A DNA stretch of 64,000 nt from Membranipora membranacea (lineage: Eukaryota; Bryozoa; Gymnolaemata; Cheilostomatida; Membraniporidae), in NCBI GenBank assembly GCA_914767715.1, contig OU612071.1, forward strand, positions 744,001 through 808,000. The letters run 5' to 3'. The position numbers were made by a program, and so were the translations under genes. Below the pieces are notes generated by a model. It was given only the letters and a program-made list of their open reading frames with translations, had not been told where the DNA came from and ran no database searches. The first letter of the stretch is position 1; each line of letters begins with the position of its first letter. This document shows, one piece after another, positions 1 through 11,501 of this stretch.

Positions 1-343
1 AGCAGCAAACCTTTTCACCTCCAATCACTTTTCCATAGGCTACTTGTACTCCATGTTATCACAAGTAGCTGGAATTGAACAGATAAAGTGAACCGACTGA
101 GTGTGCAACATATAAGTTTGAGAGACAGGACACAGTTAAATGCTTGGCAAGTGGCAGGAACCAGCTAGCCCTGTCATTAGGAATTAAGCTCACGAGTTTG
201 CGGTTGATATTTGGCTTATTTTAATGGGAGCATAGGACAAATTTTGTATACTGACTGGTTGAGAAAATACCCTAGGGGATGATAATTGGGTTACATGTGA
301 AATTCTCTGAAAAATCGCTACAAATGCTCCATAAACTAAATTT
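1..343. other. Gene-free flank
   Basis: AT-rich sequence to the left of the first transposon. I see no convincing exon, RNA gene or repeat here. The short open frames have no recognisable protein features. Confidence 0.5.
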
Positions 344-351
344 ATATGTAC

Positions 352-1347
352 CATACTTGCCAAGTAATCTAAATACAAAATAGGGAGATTTCACTTTACG
401 GCGATACTGCACCACAATGTGGTGCTTCGAGGGTGCGAAGCACACGAGTCACCCACCTGGGGGTTTGGGGGGCGGTGTGAGCCCCCCAACGGGGTACGGG
501 GCGGAGCCCCTCTGCAGAAGCTCTGAGAGCGTTTCCAGCCACTAGGAAGGGCTAAAAAGGTATATTTGACCCCAAATAATTTCATGTTTGTACTAGTACT
601 TAATTAAATATAAAACTGAGGTGAAATACACTTTAAACAATTACAATCAATCCATGGGCCCCTGGGACTCTTACATACATACCTTTACATTGTCAATGTC
701 AAGTATCAAACACCCCATTGGCAAAGTAGAGGCATGTAAGTCCCAGGTGTCATTGGCTACAAGTGCCCATGCATCATCAAGATCTGAAAATGTGCTCAGT
801 CACAGACAGTGAGAATCCAGATAAGGTACTATATTCCTGTTTGACTAACATTAAATATGTTTCAAAGTCTTTGGTCCAAGCTTTGTTAAATTGTAGTGGA
901 CCTACCTTTGGAATTGTTAGGTTTCTATTTCCTTTCACTTAAATTTAACTAGAGTAGACAGTACAAAATTAATACTAAAAAATATGTTATCTGAAAGGAA
1001 ATGAAAACTAAATGTATACACTTGACTAGCTACTTTATATTGTGACCAATGACAGTCAGTGTTGTGAGTTATGAGAGGATGCTATTGGTCATTTACAATA
1101 ATAGGCTGAATCTTAACAAAACAGGTAAATTTGTTAGGATTATTTAATTTGATAATTCTTTCAATTTTGTGTGCAAAGACCTTAACAGTAACTAGTCAAC
1201 AACAACATGTGCTTGGATAACTATCAAAAAATTGCGATTGGACTATTTTCTCTAAAATCTGGAGGAAATAGTGAGATTTACAAAAAGTCGGAGGTGGGTG
1301 TAAAAATCTGGAGGGTCACGCCTAAATCGGGAGACTTGGCAAGTATG
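352..1347. mobile_element. Non-autonomous hAT-like DNA transposon, 8-bp TSD
   Basis: The left end reads CATACTTGCCAAGT and the right end is its inverse, ACTTGGCAAGTATG. The 8 bp outside each end are identical (ATATGTAC at 344-351 and 1348-1355), a perfect target-site duplication. An 8-bp TSD with CA...TG ends is typical of hAT elements. The interior has no transposase frame, so the copy is non-autonomous. It contains an unusually GC-rich block at about 391-545, rich in runs of four to six C or G that can pair into hairpins. The hAT assignment is inferred from TSD length and terminal sequence only. Confidence 0.8.
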
Positions 1348-1355
1348 ATATGTAC

Positions 1356-2228
1356 AATTCTAATATTTTCAATGATAAAGTCAATGATTCATGCACTATC
1401 CACGCACAACCAGATTTCGTTGCATCATGGAATTGAAAGTGAAGATACCTGCATGGTGTCACATGAAAATCTTTCCAAAAACATGGCTATAAGCGCTCTA
1501 AAAATCTAAATTCCCATGCCCATTATGTATATTCTCAATGATAAGTTATATGATACAGTCACTAGCCATGCACAACCAGATTGCGTCGCGTCATGGATTT
1601 CGCAATAATTAAATAGGACATTTTTAGCACTGCATTATCCACTCTAGAGTATATAATAACTCTATGCCCCCACCACACTGCACAGACCTGACCACAGCAC
1701 ACAGCTGTCCTACTAACTTCTTCAAAACAAAACATTGTGATACATTTCTGTCTGCCATTAATAATAAGAAGTGGCATCGACTTGTGGGGAAGAAGAATGC
1801 TGATTGGTTAACTATTGGTAAAATCGTTTCTAATTGGATGATTAATTTATGTAGGTGTAACGAGGCAACAACTGCTTGACCTTGAAGGTCAATACATTGA
1901 GCTCAACAGTTTTATATGTCTCTTCTGAGGTCGTATATTGTTAATAAAATAAGAGATATATAGTCGCTGCTAGCTTGTTACAACTGAGTGGTATAATGGT
2001 GGTCAAGATAATTAATTGCAAGGGTGAAGTAGGGGGAACTATCTCAGAATCAAAACGACGCTATTTTTTTTCGGTGTGTACCCAACTGAGTTAGTATGTA
2101 TGTTCACTCATTAGCCGCCTGCCTATAGAATTTGGAAACAATGCTCTTATTATAACCGTGGTATGCTTGACTAAGTTTTAACCACTCATGGACTTTAACC
2201 ACTCGGCTACGATACGCGACCTTACGGT
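1356..2228. other. Gene-free stretch upstream of ANK-NTase-TPR copy 1
   Basis: No supported gene. The promoter and first non-coding exon of the downstream gene should lie here or further left, because its coding start follows a splice acceptor in the leader. I could not pick the donor exon. Confidence 0.4.
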
Positions 2229-2295
2229 ATAATCATTGAAATTTATATTATTTAGGTATCAGACATAAGAACCACCTACTGGACGGAGCAGAATA
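2229..2295 (+). promoter_or_regulatory. Leader and splice acceptor before copy 1 ATG
   Basis: A pyrimidine-poor stretch ending TTATTTAG is followed by a leader running into the ATG at 2296. The same block, with about two differences, precedes the ATG of copy 2 (30586-30652). Homology between the copies begins here. I read the AG at about 2255 as the 3' splice site of a 5' UTR intron, so the two genes would share leader exon 2 but not the region further upstream. Confidence 0.5.
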
Positions 2296-5200
2296 ATGGA
2301 TCTTGGCTTATCAGACTCTTTATTACTTGCATCAGAGGAAGCTCACACAGACACAGCGAAAGCCCTATTAGATAATCTAACACCAGATCAGCAACTGCAG
2401 CTCATCTCTATAGAAGATAGGGGTGGTAGGACAGCTTTACATTTGGCATCACTCGGAGGTCACGCAGACACAGTGAATGCTCTATTAGATAATCTAACAC
2501 CAGATCAGCAGCTGCAGCTCATCTCTATAGAAGATAAGGATGGTAGTACAGCTTTATACAGGGCATCAGAGCGAGGTCACACAGACACAGTTAAGGCTCT
2601 ATTAGATAATCTAACACCAGAACAGAAGCTGAGGCTCATCTCTATAGAGGATATCTATGGTATGACAGTTTTACACTGGACATCAGAGGGAGGTCACACA
2701 GACACAGTGAGGGCTCTATTAGATAATCTAACACCAGATCAGCAGCCGCAGCTCATCTCTATAAAGGATCACTGTGGTGAGACAGGTTTATACAGGGCAT
2801 CACAGGAACGTCACACAGACACAGTGAAGGCTTTATTAGATAATCTAACACCAGAACAGCAACTGAAGCTCATCTCTATAGAAGATAAGGATGGTTGGAC
2901 AGTTTTACACTTGGCTTCACAGGAAGGTCACACAGACAAAGTGAAGGCTTTGTTAGTTAATCTAAAACCAGATCAGCAGCTGCAGCTCATCTCTATAAGG
3001 GATCAGGGTGGTGAGACAGCCTTACACTGGGCATCACAGCGAGGTCACACAGACAAAGTGAAGGCTTTATTAGGAAATCTAACACCAGATCAGCAGCTGC
3101 AACTCATCTCTATAAGGGATCAGGGTGGTGAGACAGCTTTACACAGGGCATCAAAGAAAGGTCACACAGACACAGTGAAGGCTCTATTAGATAATCTAAC
3201 ACCAGAACAGCAGCTACAGCTCATATCTGTAAGAAGTAATAGAAGTATGACAGCTTATCATTTCATAAAACAGAAAGCAGCAGTAGAGGCTCTTGTAGCA
3301 AACCTATCACCACCTCTGATGAGAGCGGTAAGCATGATTCTTCCCCTCATCCCTCCCCTTCTCCACAATGCAATGACAAAATGGTAATAATTACTCTGTA
3401 CATTTATATTTGTTGCACTTCTCTAAAAGTTAACAGCCAACAGTTATTGTTTGAAAGTAAATTTTTGACCTCTGATATTTAAAGATGAGCGATCAGATTA
3501 AGAAGTCATTTCAGAAATCATACATGAAGAGAGGCATTAAAGATCTCGAGTCACAGAAGCCACATCTGAATGATCTAGCTGAGTTCTATGAGGTTAAGTT
3601 TGTATCCAAAGGAGAGTGGCAAGATGCTCTCAAGGTGAGCAATTTATTCAAAATAAATGAATATCCTGTAGGCTATAGGTACTAAATTCGGGTATGATGA
3701 TTAAATACTGAGGAATCACTGCACCTATGTTAACCCTGATAAGGTACTTGAAAACAGTGTTTATAAATGCATAGCACTCATGATATCCTTAAACATATCT
3801 ACCCAAGTTATGTGAATCACAATTTAGTCACTCTGATTACACAGTTAGATATAATGTGAGACTATGATTTGATTGTTACAGGCTTTCACTCTATATAGCT
3901 CAGCTGCAGTGACATTCAGTTCATCACCTGATGATTCATGGAACCAGAGAGCCTGGAATGTGCTCCGGATGTATCTTGACTCAGACTGTAACATCAGTAT
4001 CAAGACTTTTTATAAGAATGTTGGTCGGCTCCATGATAGGCTACGCTCGATTAGGACTGAACTAAAAACTCAGATCGAAGAGCTAGATAGCAAGATCGAA
4101 CTCAAATGGAACACCAAACAAATGCAACAAACCGTTGCAGATTCTAATAAGATGATGAAGGAATTTGCTGCTCTAGTTGTTGAGAAATCTCTAGAGAGTA
4201 TTAAGAGTCAGCCTCCATGTACATTCTCTGTGGTTGGGATAGGCTCATTAGGTAGAGGTGAGGCGACACCTTACTCTGATATAGAATATCTATTTCTGGT
4301 CGAGGAGTCCGGTCACACTGAATATTTTGAGCGGCTGGCGGTCCTGACATATTTCTACATAAGCACTCTCAGGGAAACAAGGCTGAGCTCACTGGACATT
4401 GAGGAACTGTCAGGATGGTATGTGGACGGAAGAGATCATGGCTACCAAATCGATGGGATAACTAAAACATCAGGGAATGTCCCGACAGGAAATTATGACC
4501 ATCCCAATCAGTTCCTTTCCACTCCTGGTGAACTGATTAAAGTATACAAGGCTACATTCGAAGGTCCTCATCCCACAGAAGCAATAAAAGGGGATATTTC
4601 TGCTATGCTAAAATTCACAACTCTACTATACGCTCACAACAAAAAAGAAGATTTGCTCTCAGCTTTTGAGGCAGAGAGAAAGAAAATCAAGAAAATGAAC
4701 TCTGACAGACTGAGTGTGAGTCTAAAAATGCTGCTCAGTGACATAGAGCGGTACAAATTTCGGCCTGAATTCAATGAGTATTCAGCAGGTCTCACATTGA
4801 ATGCAAAAACTTTACTTTATAGATTCCCCTCACTTGTCCTTCTAGACACCGCAATCATCTAATGTTCATCTGAATGTGACTCCTGGCAGACCTTGGCAAA
4901 ACTAAATTCAGAGCATCAAAAGTCTTTCAACAACTCTCTTCAGTTTCTCCTTGCCCATGCCTCATACTCACGTCTGAGATGCTACATATTCATGGATTCT
5001 AAGCATGATCGGTTCTCCACATATGACTCCGAGGAGACAGAAACAGGGACAGATGTTGTTACATTCAGGGATGGAGGGGAGAAACTTGTGTTTACTGGTC
5101 GTAAACTCTGGAGAATGGCCACAGAGGAATTTCACATCCTAAGCGAAAGTATCCTAGATATGCAGTCGCACTTTTCTACTCTGAGCAACCTCTCAACAGC

Positions 5201-7310
5201 AGAAGATATAAAGCAGATAACTCAGACAGATGTCAATAAAAATCCTGATAGCTCTTCTCTTGCACACTTCTATTCCGGCCAATGGGACGCAGTCGTTCGA
5301 TCTGGTACAGCTACTGATGATCCGTATGTTTGCTACATTCTGGCACATTCTCATCTCCAGTTGAAGAACTACAAACAGGCCCTGGAGCCGTATCAACAAG
5401 TATGTGATGACAAACTGAAGATGAAGAAGCATGAGGTAAAACTAACTGAAGTCTACAGAGGTATGGGAAAGTGTAATCAAGGGATGGGGAATCTGAGTGA
5501 GGCGATGAGAATGTATGAGTTAGCAGAGAACAGTCTGACTGGCAATGAGTCACCAGAAGAGAAGAAAGAACGAGCTCTCATTCAGTTTGAATCGGCCAAA
5601 CTTCTTATGCTGCTGTATCAAAACAGATCGGCAACTCTACAGATGCTGGTCAAAGTGTTGAAGGAGTTCATCATTTATACAGCATCAGATGGGAAGAGCA
5701 AAGATGACAGTTTGATTGCAGGATTTGATGAGATGAGTTTTGATGACAAACTTGACTATGTAAACAATCCTACTAGAGAAATGGCACACTGCGTCTTTAT
5801 TATTGGGGAAATTCTTGATCGATGTGGCAGGAAAGATGTTTCCAAGCTCTACTTCACGAAGTCGCGATCATTAGGCTTGAAAATGGTTATCGACAAGAAC
5901 ATTGATCGCAAAACAAAGGTTGCAATCCTCAAAGATCTTGGAAGAATATTCAAACATGCAAAGTATCTTGCCACAGCTTCTGACATCATCACAAGTTTTT
6001 TACCAGCTGATGGGCGAGTGAAAGATCTCATGTGCGAGATCATGCTGACTCAAGGTGAGCTGTGCGTCAGCAGCCAGCCAGAACCTGACCTAGAGCAGCT
6101 ACCAGTGGATAAACAGTTAGAAAACATCCGGTTTGACTGTGAGGATGTCGAAACATTGGATGATCTTAGAGAAACAAATGAACCAGTAGATAATGATCAG
6201 TGGTATCTCGCAACCAAGAGGACGCTTGACAAAGCTCATCCAAAACAGCCGACTCACATCGACTATGGGAGACTAGAGAAGACACGAGGTGATCTGGCTA
6301 AGTGCAGCGGTGAGGACACGGTGATAGCAACTAAGCATTATAAAGCTTCGTTGGATGTGTATCGTGAGAATCATTCAAACTTGAATGCTGCTCGAGTTCT
6401 TGTGGCTATAGCTGGAGTAGAGAAAGAGAATGGAGACTTTACCGCGGCAGAGGATTCACTCAGAGAAGCACAAGGTTATATGGAGGAGGCTTACGGAGAC
6501 GCAGCATGTAATGAGGAGTATGCTGCTCTTGTGACAGAGAGAGGTAAGATTCTGAGTGCTGTGGGACAAGATGAAAGAGCAAAAGCTTTAGAGGAAAAAG
6601 TGAGAAAGATAGAGGAATCTCTTGATAAGGAAAGGAAAAGTTTGGATAACTATATCAGTCAGCACTGCAGTGAAGGTGTGTGGGTAGCATCTGTTCATAA
6701 GGAGATGACATAAGTCTCAGTAACAAAAATATAAAATTTCATCACTACAAACACAACATGATATAGATAATCCACACAAGCTAGCTTAAAAATTTAAACA
6801 TGACATAAAATTAGGTTTCGGAAAAAAATTTCAATTTAAATACATGCTGTACGGCATTATTTCAAGACATTGGGAGAGAATTCCTAGAGCATTCACAATT
6901 AGTGCCTTTTAAGTTATAAGCAAAGCAATGGCTTATCATATAATGGTAAGCTCCATCTAGTCTATGATGTGAATAATTGTTTTTCATGAATTGTCATTGA
7001 AAGTGTTCAAGTGCCCTGTATAAGGTTTTACTATGCATATACACCAAAAGAGTAAAAGTTAATTCTTGGTATGGTATACATTATTTTGTAGCTTGACAGA
7101 AGATGTTTGACTTCTCTCTACCCTGTGATAAATTTTACAACATAGATCCACTTTCTGATTGCAGACATTTCACCGACATTTCACCACTTGAGGGAGACCA
7201 TGTGTAGAAAACTTCATCCTATTCTAACGATGATGCAGGAACAAATACAGAAAGTTGGCCATCATGAAACACTACGGGATCATATACGCCAACAGGCAAA
7301 AAGAAAGTAA
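2296..7310 (+). pseudogene. Ankyrin-nucleotidyltransferase-TPR gene, copy 1, with in-frame stop
   Basis: Predicted exons are 2296-3327, 3485-3634, 3882-6675 and 7165-7310; all junctions are GT-AG and phases agree. Exon 1 encodes eight 39-aa ankyrin-type repeats plus a degenerate ninth. Exon 2 is a 50-aa linker. Exon 3 opens with a helical region, then a Pol-beta-type nucleotidyltransferase core: the GIGSLGRGE loop near 4237-4263 is followed by SDIE, the expected paired acidic residues. The rest is helical and TPR-like, with a LKNYKQALE-type motif near 5365. The last exon adds a basic tail ending RQQAKRK. In exon 3 a TAA at 4860-4862 stands where copy 2 has AGA (Arg); the frame stays open on both sides for the whole exon. 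This may be a pseudogene, a truncated protein or an assembly error. Apart from the stop, it looks as constrained as copy 2. Confidence 0.8.
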
Positions 7311-9429
7311 AGTAAGCTCCCTATACCCAGCTGAGGGATATTAAGAATTTCTTATTTGATCACTATTAGTCACAATTTTATGTTCAGTAGTTTTTGTTGA
7401 TCAACATATGATGTGCCGCTCTCATCACGTACTAACAAGCATTGCTAGTCTGAGAAAATACAAGAACTAAAATACCAAACCGGTCAATTTTAACGCAGAG
7501 GTGATGCTGTGACATTTGAATATTGTTCTTCTTGTCTGAGGTGGTATATCAGTATCTTGTGTTTGTCTGAGAAAAAGTAATTTTTTCATGTACATAATCA
7601 TATGTTACTAAGCTGCATCATCACAGGTAGCCACTTCACGATACTCACTGGACTAAATGTCTTCACACCTCATACACAGATGTTGGCACTAACAAACTAC
7701 TACCAGAGAAAAATTGTCCTTCACTGCCGATCGTTATATGAATAGTAGGCCTTCAAGGTTTTCTCATAGACGAGTGGTAATAAAGATAGATAAAAGCTGC
7801 AGCGAGGGAGTACTGGTTTGTGAATGTGTATTTCATCTCTTGTGATTATGTATATTAATGTCATCCTCTATTTTATACCTTACTAGAACTTACTATAGTT
7901 CATTTTATATTATCAATAACATATTCTATATTCTATACATGCTTTAGCTGATTAAAAATGGCCAGATGATAGTCTGACACAAATTAAGTACTGTTTCTGC
8001 AGTTTGTGTTAAATGTCTCACTTTCCTAGGATGGGACTAACGTGCTTGAAATAAGTTATCATTCAGCTGAAATCAGCAAAATTCTTTCTGCTGAAACAAA
8101 AGATTGACAGGGCTGTGTATATCTTGAGTAGTTGTCTGTCCTGACATAGTAGTGGGATAACTCCCTCCTAAAGCCATATACAATTTACGTTAATTAAATC
8201 AAGGAATCACAACCTTATCTCAAAGTAGGCCTACTTTTTTTTCTTTTTTTATTCTTTTGCTCTGATGGATTGAAAATGGAATCGTTTTTCTTATTCTAAT
8301 ATTAAGAACAAATCATATCACTGGGTTGTTGCCGGTTAGAGCGAAATCAGCATCTTGTCTGAGTGCACAAACTTCTTAAAGGTTTGTTCAATTTAGGATA
8401 AGCAAACTTAATCTACCTAGCACACCTATATACACTTTGAAGGAGCTATGCAAAGGATAAATAACAGTGTGTCATAATTCAGCAAAGCTAACTTGTGTAC
8501 TCTGTCAATATTATAACAGCAGCTCTGTAGGACAACAAATATAGAATGCTTAGCAACGAATAAACAAACTCTATATTTGTATTGTTATAAGGAGGTAACC
8601 GGATCATATCTACACACACACACTAAGCTCATACCTGTATCATATCTCATTTATTATAGGGGTCAACTGTATACTGTAAATTTAAATAGTTTGTGTACAT
8701 GTCATACAATTTTGTCTGTACTTAGTATTAAACATATCCTAACGCCTTCATTATTCAGCTGACGCTCACTGCAGCTGTGGGTTAAAAGCTGCGTACTTAG
8801 CTCAGAGAGCTGAAATATAAGTAAGAGACTTCTAGTCTACATATCTGTATTACTCGATGGAAATAGTACTGTGTACTAATTAACATTATCAGAGGCTTTA
8901 CCTCAGATTGATATCCTACTCCTACTTATGGGACAGAAAAGGACACACCCTCCAGCTTATCTGCTTAGGACTTCTTGAAGCCATTGCTCCAGTGTACTAA
9001 CCGGACTCGGTGAGTGTGTCAAATGGTGTTTCATTAGCCAATGTGTTGATTTTGATCTGATTTGGTCTTTCTATACTGTCATTTGGTGAGCAAGTTTACT
9101 ATGGGTGGCACTAGCCGATGATAACATTGAATTATTTGATCACGGAATATCCTCCACTTTTCTTCTCACTGGTAGGGACCAAATGATTGCTCCCAAATGT
9201 ATACAAACATGGTAAACGATAAAACAGACCAGTATCATTATATTAAGTGCTGTCCCTATGATTCTCAGTGGAAAAGTGGTAATGGTCATAAGCTTTAACA
9301 GGCAATCATGGATGTTGAGCTGTCTGTTTAAACCCGGAACATGCAATTTAGTTTTCTTAAGGTGCATTCATTGGGCAAGATAGCAACCAGTCTTCCTTGA
9401 AAACAATGGTTTTTTTTTTATCATGCACT
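7311..9429. other. Gene-free stretch 3' of copy 1
   Basis: Holds the presumed 3' UTR of copy 1, with an AATAAA-type signal near 7781. No other exon, RNA gene or repeat was recognised. Confidence 0.4.
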
Positions 9430-9990
9430 TTGTTATATCTGAAATTAGGGGTTTTAGAAAAACTGATACAACTAAACTCAATACAATCGATAGAACAGGC
9501 TCACCTCAAATCACTGTTACAAATGTCTGACTTGCTCAAGCAAGATCTTGTCAGTACAGAGCTATCAGTGGATTGTCGTCTCTGCTAGCCGCCAGCTTTT
9601 TGGGTGACTCCACAAGTAACATAATCTAGCAGTAAACATCATAAGTAGAGTCACTTTCCCAATCTTACCTTCTTTTTTCTTTTCCTTTTTCTGTCGGTTT
9701 TTATTTTCTGGTTATGTTGTAGCGTCCTACAGGTTTTTGGTTGATTTGTTCGGATCCATAATAATATGAAATAATAATATATATATATATATATATATAT
9801 GTAGTTGGTACAAAGGTATAATATGATTCCTCAGTTCAAAGTATGATAATAGTCTTCACTATCTGGTTGCCGCTATGTGACTGACTGGTTTCTGGCTGTG
9901 ACATGTTATTTATACCTTTGTATTCCAACTACATGTGAAAATAGGAGTTGCCTTTATTTATGTGCGGTGGGGCAACTCCAAAGTGATATA
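9430..9990 (-). repeat. Dispersed ~550-bp repeat, copy A (inverted relative to copy B)
   Basis: Read on the minus strand, this matches 29710-30260 along most of its length. Shared landmarks are a GGAGTTGCCCCACC start, a pair of inverted blocks containing TACAAAGGTATA, an AT microsatellite, and a segment ending near AAAACCC. A third, short piece lies at 45240-45318. Class is unknown: no coding capacity or clear target duplication was found. The start forms a hairpin (GGAGTTGCC...GGCAACTCC). Confidence 0.65.
9774..9800. repeat. (AT)n microsatellite inside dispersed repeat copy A
   Basis: An uninterrupted run of TA dinucleotides. Copy B of the same dispersed repeat has only a short, imperfect TA-rich run at the same place, so the expansion is specific to copy A. 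Confidence 0.85.
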
Positions 9991-11115
9991 TGATGGCCAT
10001 TAGAACTTGACTAATATTCAATGTAGCAACTAAAACTAAAACTGATCATAAGTTGTTCACGCCTATGACATGAAAAGAAAACAATATAACAAGGAACACA
10101 TGGCAAAAATAGATAATATAGCAGAGAAAATGAGACTCTCTCGGATATCATCATGACTTTTGGCAAATTTTCGTGAACTACGAGGATAGCTTACAGTTAC
10201 CGGATAAGGCATTATGTAGCTCTCATGTGGAATTTGAATCTCATTGGAACGCTTCACTTGTGATGATGATGCCAGCCTGAGTTAGAGTGTTAGCAAAATG
10301 TCATGCAAACTTGTGGCAGAGAGCTTGGGGCAAATGCCCCATACTCCCTGCTGTAAGATCTCCAAAATGGGAGTTATCCCTGAAGTGTCACACAATCAGA
10401 ATCACAACTGGACCTTAGATGCACAAAATATGATATGATCTTACATGTTTTATACATCCTGATTAAAGCGTTGTTGTTAAAGTTTATTGGATAGTTCCTA
10501 TTTTAGGGTTTATTTGTCACAAAAACACAATTTATCAATGAATGGGGCCATAAAAATATAAATACTTATACTGTACCTACTATAAATATTTACATGTTTA
10601 TAAATGGGCTATCCAAAAGGTCTACTTACGTTCAACATCATCATGTCATGCTAAAAAAGAGAGAAAATCAATCTCAATTTCAGATTTACAATAATGATAC
10701 ATTTTAACATAATATATCATCGCTAAGAAAACTACATAGATTAATGGGTAGGCCTTTTTGGAGTTACATCCCCTTACCGCTCGCAATCAGTTTAACTTGG
10801 TGACGTTCTGCAATACATCTACTCCCTTACAACACAACCACACCAGTAGGCAATGAATTCACCCCCTCCCCTCCCCCAATAATAGTATGAGCTCCCCTTA
10901 ATACAGCCCGCCCCATTCCCCACCTCTGACAACAACTTTGGTCTGCCCTAAAGCTTTTACACGGCTTCACACTTCTAAGATACATTACAGTTTTAGAGGA
11001 TGTTTCACAATCTCAGCATGAGGATTTATGGGACATTGCATCCCATTCTAGGGACAGTAAAATCTTCTGTTTCTTACTAAAGAGTAGCTTGACTTAAGTT
11101 CTCTATTACAGTTAC
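9991..11115. other. Gene-free stretch
   Basis: AT-rich, with no recognisable exon or RNA gene. A C-rich run occurs near 10860-10890. Confidence 0.4.
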
Positions 11116-11124
11116 CAGTCCGAT

Positions 11125-11492
11125 TAGCCTGTTCGGTGGGGGGGGGAACAAAGCTTGTCAACTCTTGCATGCTCGACTGTCGAGCAGCCGATATTAAATA
11201 TTGTCTTCTCTTGCGATCGAGAAGATAAATCCTTCATCACACTAATCAATTTGTATACATTCCTATACAAATTGATTAGTGTGGTAAAGGAGTTATCCTC
11301 CCGATTTCAAGAGAAGACAATATTTAATATACGCTGCTCGACTATACACTTTGATTAGTGAGATAGAGGAGGTATCTTCCTGATCGCAAGAGAAGACAAT
11401 ATTTAATATCGGCTGCTCGACGGTCGAGCATGCAAGAGTTGACAAGCTTTGTCCCTCCCCCCCCACCGAACAAAGCTTGTCAAGACAGGCTA
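11125..11492. mobile_element. Foldback (MITE-like) element with 9-bp TSD, large nested copy
   Basis: The ends are TAGCCTGT and ACAGGCTA, flanked on both sides by CAGTCCGAT (11116-11124 and 11493-11501), a perfect 9-bp duplication. Arms of roughly 110-120 bp pair with each other, and a second, inner inverted repeat (CAATTTGTATA...TATACAAATTG) sits at the centre. Poly-G and poly-C runs fall at matching places in the arms. A 9-bp TSD is typical of Mutator-like transposons, so this is most simply a non-autonomous MULE derivative. Confidence 0.8.
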
Positions 11493-11501
11493 CAGTCCGA
11501 T

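Noticed and set aside
1207-1509. 100-codon open frame at the right end of the hAT-like element
   Set aside because: It crosses the transposon boundary at 1347 and shows no domain or composition typical of a protein.
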